Shown: positions 61,719 through 64,000 of the stretch, piece after piece | Numbering within the stretch: position 1 is the first letter of the stretch | Layout of the letters: each line of letters opens with the position of its first letter | NCBI RefSeq assembly: GCF_010122465.1 | Contig: NZ_WLZY01000008.1 | Span: forward strand, 295,875 to 359,874 | Source: Phytoactinopolyspora mesophila | GTDB lineage: Bacteria > Actinomycetota > Actinomycetes > Jiangellales > Jiangellaceae | Reading direction: 5' to 3' | Length of the DNA stretch: 64,000 bases | Made by a program: the position numbers and the translations under genes | Notes under the pieces: generated by a model | Databases searched by the model: none | Seen by the model: the letters and a program-made list of their open reading frames with translations, nothing else | Told to the model about the DNA's origin: nothing

Positions 61719-61958
61719 CTATCACGGCTACCGCACCGCAACCGCCGAACTGCTCCAAGACGGATCGCCCAGGGAGTTGTGCGCGCCGACGTCACCGACC
61801 ACCACGCCACCGTGGTCGTCGCCGCGATCGAAGGGGGCCTGGTCCAGTGGCTGGTCGACCCGTCGGTCCCTCTCGAAGCGCTGTCCGACCCGGTGATGGA
61901 TGTCCTGCTCAGAGGGCTTGATTCAAGTGGCGGGCCGCACGATGGAACCGCCGCATGA
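61719..61958 (+). pseudogene. Frameshifted C-terminal remnant of a TetR-family regulator
   Basis: One frame gives AYHGYRTATAELLQDG (to about 61768), another gives IAQGVVRADVTDHHATVVVAAIEGGLVQWLVD (from about 61765). Together they make the ligand-domain end of TetR regulators (...GxxxGVVRADV..HATVVVAAIEG..VQWLVDP). The helix-turn-helix portion is absent upstream, where the LAL gene begins divergently. The join needs a single frameshift near 61760-61767. Likely a decayed gene; sequencing error is an alternative. Confidence 0.55.
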
Positions 61959-61991
61959 CCACACGGCTGCGCAGCGCCGCGGCCAAGGCCG

Positions 61992-62294
61992 ATGCGTTCC
62001 TCGTCGCATCAGGTCGGATTCGTCTCGGCGCACGTTCACCCGTTCCCGCTGGCCGCACTAACCGACGGCTTCGCCTGGATTGACGCCGTAGCCACCTATG
62101 CCACGGTGTTGCTCGGCGCAGTCGTGGTGTGCGCCAGCCCCAACCGCCTGCGCCGGCCAGTCGCCTTCGGCGTCTCGGCAGGCGTCATCACCGTCGTGGT
62201 GAGCCTTCTGGAGGTCGCGCCGCACCTCGCCTGGTTCGCACCGATCCTGACCGTCAAGCTCTTGCTCGCACATCTGCTTGACGACCACGGGTAG
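61992..62294 (+). CDS. Small hypothetical membrane protein
   Basis: A 100-residue protein with three hydrophobic segments (ATYATVLLGAVVVCAS; VAFGVSAGVITVVVSLLEVA; HLAWFAPILTVKLLLAHLL). The start is uncertain: an ATG at 61955 overlaps the TetR-remnant stop (ATGA) in another frame and reads MTTRLRSAAAKADAFLV before stopping. This gene may therefore have lost its original start by frameshift, together with the TetR gene. No family is recognised. Confidence 0.4.
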   Translation: MRSSSHQVGFVSAHVHPFPLAALTDGFAWIDAVATYATVLLGAVVVCASPNRLRRPVAFGVSAGVITVVVSLLEVAPHLAWFAPILTVKLLLAHLLDDHG

Positions 62295-62340
62295 CGCGGT
62301 GACGACCGGGACCGGCCCGCTGTGCGAGCAGACTCCAGCG

Positions 62341-63285
62341 TCAGTCGTCCAGTTGCGCAGCCGACCACTGGAACACCGTGTCGAAGTAGTGTTTCCTGGC
62401 CGGCTCGGCGGACAATGCGAGATCGTGGATGCCGCCGGGGATGCGGACCAGAGTGACGTATCGCCCCAGCAGAACCGAACGGGCCGCAATGTGTTGGACG
62501 TCGAGCACACAGTCCGAATCACGCAACCTGGGCGACCACTTCCGAGGATGACCGCTGCGGGCCGAACAACACACCAGCACCGGTACGTCGATGGCAAGCC
62601 CACGGGCCAGTTCGGCATGCCCGCGACGGATGGCCCGGACCCAGCCGGCGAGTGCTGGAAACCCCTCGTGCGGTTTCCAGCGCAGGTCATAGTCCCAGAC
62701 GCCGTCGGCCTCGTGGTGGATGCTGCACCCGTAATACGGCGCGATCGAGCTGACCGGCTGGCGTGGCCGGAACCGGCCCACCACGTCGACGACCGCGGTC
62801 AGCACCACCCGGCTGAACCACGAGGCGTTCAGGTCGAACCACGGACTGTTCAGCACCAGCGCGTCCACGATGCCCCGCCCCTGGCGGTGATGCGCCCACA
62901 GGCTGGTGATCAGGCCGCCGGTGGAGTGGCCATGCACAATCAGTGTGTCGTGGCCGAACTCCTCCCGGATGATCTGGGCGGCGGCGTCCAGTTCCTCGAA
63001 ATACTCATGCACGTCGGTGCAGTAGTTCGGGGTCTGGTGCGCAAGCAACGAACGACCGTATTTGCGTAGATCGAGTGCGTAGAAGTCGTACCCCTGCGCG
63101 GCCCAAGCGTCGGCCAGGTGGGTCTGGAAGAAGTAGTCGACAAACCCATGCACGTACAGCACCGCGCGGGAAGACGGCTCGGCGCTCTCGCGGCGGACGA
63201 GTGTTGCCACCACGTCACCTTCGTCGTCAGGCCGCAGCTGGATGGTGCGTGCCGTGTAGCCCGTTCCGAGTACGTCAGCGTCCAT
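62341..63285 (-). CDS. Alpha/beta hydrolase (serine aminopeptidase/lysophospholipase-like)
   Basis: A 314-residue alpha/beta hydrolase of the Hydrolase_4 type. The nucleophile elbow is VHGHSTGGLITS (Ser near residue 121, GxSxG), the first motif LYVHGFVDYFFQTHLADAWAAQGYDFYALDLRKYGRS resembles monoacylglycerol-lipase-like proteins, and PGGIHDLALS holds the catalytic His (about 289). No signal peptide. Likely a cytoplasmic esterase or lipase; substrate unknown. ATG at 63285. Confidence 0.87.
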   Translation of the reverse strand: MDADVLGTGYTARTIQLRPDDEGDVVATLVRRESAEPSSRAVLYVHGFVDYFFQTHLADAWAAQGYDFYALDLRKYGRSLLAHQTPNYCTDVHEYFEELDAAAQIIREEFGHDTLIVHGHSTGGLITSLWAHHRQGRGIVDALVLNSPWFDLNASWFSRVVLTAVVDVVGRFRPRQPVSSIAPYYGCSIHHEADGVWDYDLRWKPHEGFPALAGWVRAIRRGHAELARGLAIDVPVLVCCSARSGHPRKWSPRLRDSDCVLDVQHIAARSVLLGRYVTLVRIPGGIHDLALSAEPARKHYFDTVFQWSAAQLDD

Positions 63286-63303
63286 GCCCCCACCTTCCCA
63301 TGA

Positions 63304-63586
63304 TCATGGACACTCATGGACGGATTTGGCGTCACACTCGACTTCCGATGCGAGCAGTTTCGCGTCACCGAGGCCCACTTCGTCGAGAAATGCCCGGGCG
63401 AGGCGCCGCTCGGCAGCTGTCACCACGATGAGCCGCCCGGCCGTGGCCGCCGTGGCGGCGACCACCACCGCATCCGCTGTCACCCGGCGCCTGGCGATCA
63501 GCTGACCCGCCGTATCACGGACCGCCCGCTCGTAGGTGGACTCCGCCATGCCGTGTAACGCCAGCCGGTACAGGGGTCGGTTCAGC
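63304..63586 (-). pseudogene. Possible PIN-like remnant ORF
   Basis: The C-terminal part of a minus-strand frame reads AESTYERAVRDTAGQLIARRRVTADAVVVAATAATAGRLIVVTAAERRLARAFLDEVGL in pieces. The AGQLIARRRVTADAVVVA and GRLIVVTA segments resemble the end of PIN-domain proteins. The N-terminal half is not recognisable and the frame upstream of 63586 looks non-coding. It could be a decayed toxin gene or a chance frame. Confidence 0.25.
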
Positions 63587-63692
63587 CCGCCCTGGTCGCC
63601 GATACCGCCATCGGGCCCGGCGATCCGTGAGGCCTTCCGTGCCGGCCCAGCACGGAGCGACCTTGTCGGTGGTGGGTCGTATCGTTTAGGAC
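63587..63692. other. Gap before the DUF222 gene
   Basis: No gene is supported here. Between the hydrolase start and the DUF222 ATG (63286-63692, 407 bp) only the weak PIN-like frame is seen. The sequence from about 63661 to 63692 presumably carries the DUF222 promoter and ribosome site; nothing more definite is visible. Confidence 0.4.
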
Positions 63693-64000
63693 ATGAGTTC
63701 GAGTGTGTTGGATGAGTTGACCGCCGCGGTGCGAGAGATCGCCGCACAGGCGGTGGGCGAGTTCACCGACGCTCGAGTGACCGATGAGCTGGTGGCGCTG
63801 CGGCGGCTGGCTGACGCCGCCGAAGCGGCCTATCTGACCCGGCTGCGGGTCTTCGACACCCGCCGGATCAGTGAGACCCGCTCGGCGTTGTCCACCCGGT
63901 CCTGGATCCGCCACGAACTCCACGTCACCCCGGCAGAGACCTCCCGCGCCACGAAAACGGCGCACGGCCTGAGCGATTTCCCGGTGATCGAGGCCGCGCT
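63693..64000 (+). CDS. DUF222 (13E12-like) HNH endonuclease-family protein, N-terminal part
   Basis: The first 102 residues of a gene running off the right edge. The DUF222 opening is clear: a helical region with LRRLADAAEAAYLTRLRVFD, followed by STRSWIRHELHVTPAETSRATKTA and LSDFPVIEAA. Full-length members end with a C-terminal HNH nuclease and occur in many copies per actinomycete genome (13E12 repeat family in Mycobacterium). The nuclease part is outside the window. A TTTAGGACATG context surrounds the ATG. Confidence 0.85.
   Translation, partial: MSSSVLDELTAAVREIAAQAVGEFTDARVTDELVALRRLADAAEAAYLTRLRVFDTRRISETRSALSTRSWIRHELHVTPAETSRATKTAHGLSDFPVIEAA

Noticed and set aside
1..64000. CRISPR arrays, rRNA and tRNA genes, prophage, complete insertion sequences, secondary-metabolite clusters
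   Set aside because: No regularly spaced repeats, no rRNA or tRNA-like cloverleaf and no transposase, integrase or phage structural genes were recognised. The LAL regulator and DrrAB-like exporter are not accompanied by biosynthetic genes.

Overview
This is a high-GC, densely packed chromosomal window of about 70 genes from an actinomycete. The assignment rests on mycothiol S-conjugate amidase (mca), an F420-dependent oxidoreductase, actinobacterial families of unknown function (DUF1707, DUF2089, DUF4245, DUF4307, DUF3352), a PhoH2-type PIN-PhoH protein, an LpqY-SugABC-like trehalose importer, many GTG/TTG starts and a DUF222 HNH-endonuclease gene at the right edge. Several blocks keep the gene content of the Mycobacterium tuberculosis Rv1075c-Rv1112 neighbourhood (ychF, ispH, xseA/xseB, DUF4245, fumC, phoH2, short-chain Z-prenyl synthase, hemolysin III, DUF255, mca plus a small membrane gene, DUF4307, greA, metB, cbs, GDSL esterase) in rearranged order. 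This is therefore core chromosome with accessory genes inserted. Genus cannot be fixed from the sequence; a Jiangellales-like non-mycolate actinomycete is only a guess.

Layout. 1-8.8 kb: end of an sdhA-type flavoprotein gene and sdhB, pterin dehydratase, a PadR-CDF transporter pair, then small metabolic and accessory genes (methyltransferase, GNATs, divergent cupin/GlxA regulator, two coupled RidA-like genes, DinB). 8.8-14.8 kb: housekeeping block ychF, rmuC, ispH, xseAB, DUF4245, with a vapC-like remnant beside ychF. 14.9-17.9 kb: molybdate importer modABC preceded by a HTH-TOBE regulator, every junction overlapping by 4 bp. 18-24 kb: two overlapping DUF1707 genes and the lpqY-sugA-sugB-sugC-like operon. 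24-36.5 kb: spermidine-synthase-like methyltransferase, lipoprotein, PAQR protein, Z-prenyl synthase, phoH2, fumC, DUF255, AraC-VOC pair, mca operon, DUF4307, greA. 36.6-49 kb: DrrAB-type exporter, DUF2089 pair, threonine deaminase, RNA ligase-like 2H protein, F420 oxidoreductase, metB, YczE/MocR divergon, msrA and small genes. 49-58.6 kb: membrane protein, PCuAC copper chaperone and Tat-exported DyP peroxidase, cbs, GDSL hydrolase, DUF4287, Bax-inhibitor-like protein, DUF3352, glutamine amidotransferase. 58.6-64 kb: a large LAL-type LuxR regulator, decayed genes, an alpha/beta hydrolase and the start of a DUF222 gene.

The least explained signal is between the genes. A ~115-bp hairpin element occurs twice 23 kb apart (19528-19641 and, inverted, 42686-42802). 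The copies are about 88% identical, and three of their substitutions fall at stem positions where the partner base has changed to keep pairing. Other long palindromes sit at gene ends: a 26-bp perfect stem after the Z-prenyl synthase, 19-bp stems after phoH2 and after the DyP peroxidase gene, nested GTGATCGTGAGC repeats between DUF255 and fumC with another copy beside modC, and GCAGGAC repeats in two places. No rRNA, tRNA, CRISPR array, prophage or complete insertion sequence was recognised.
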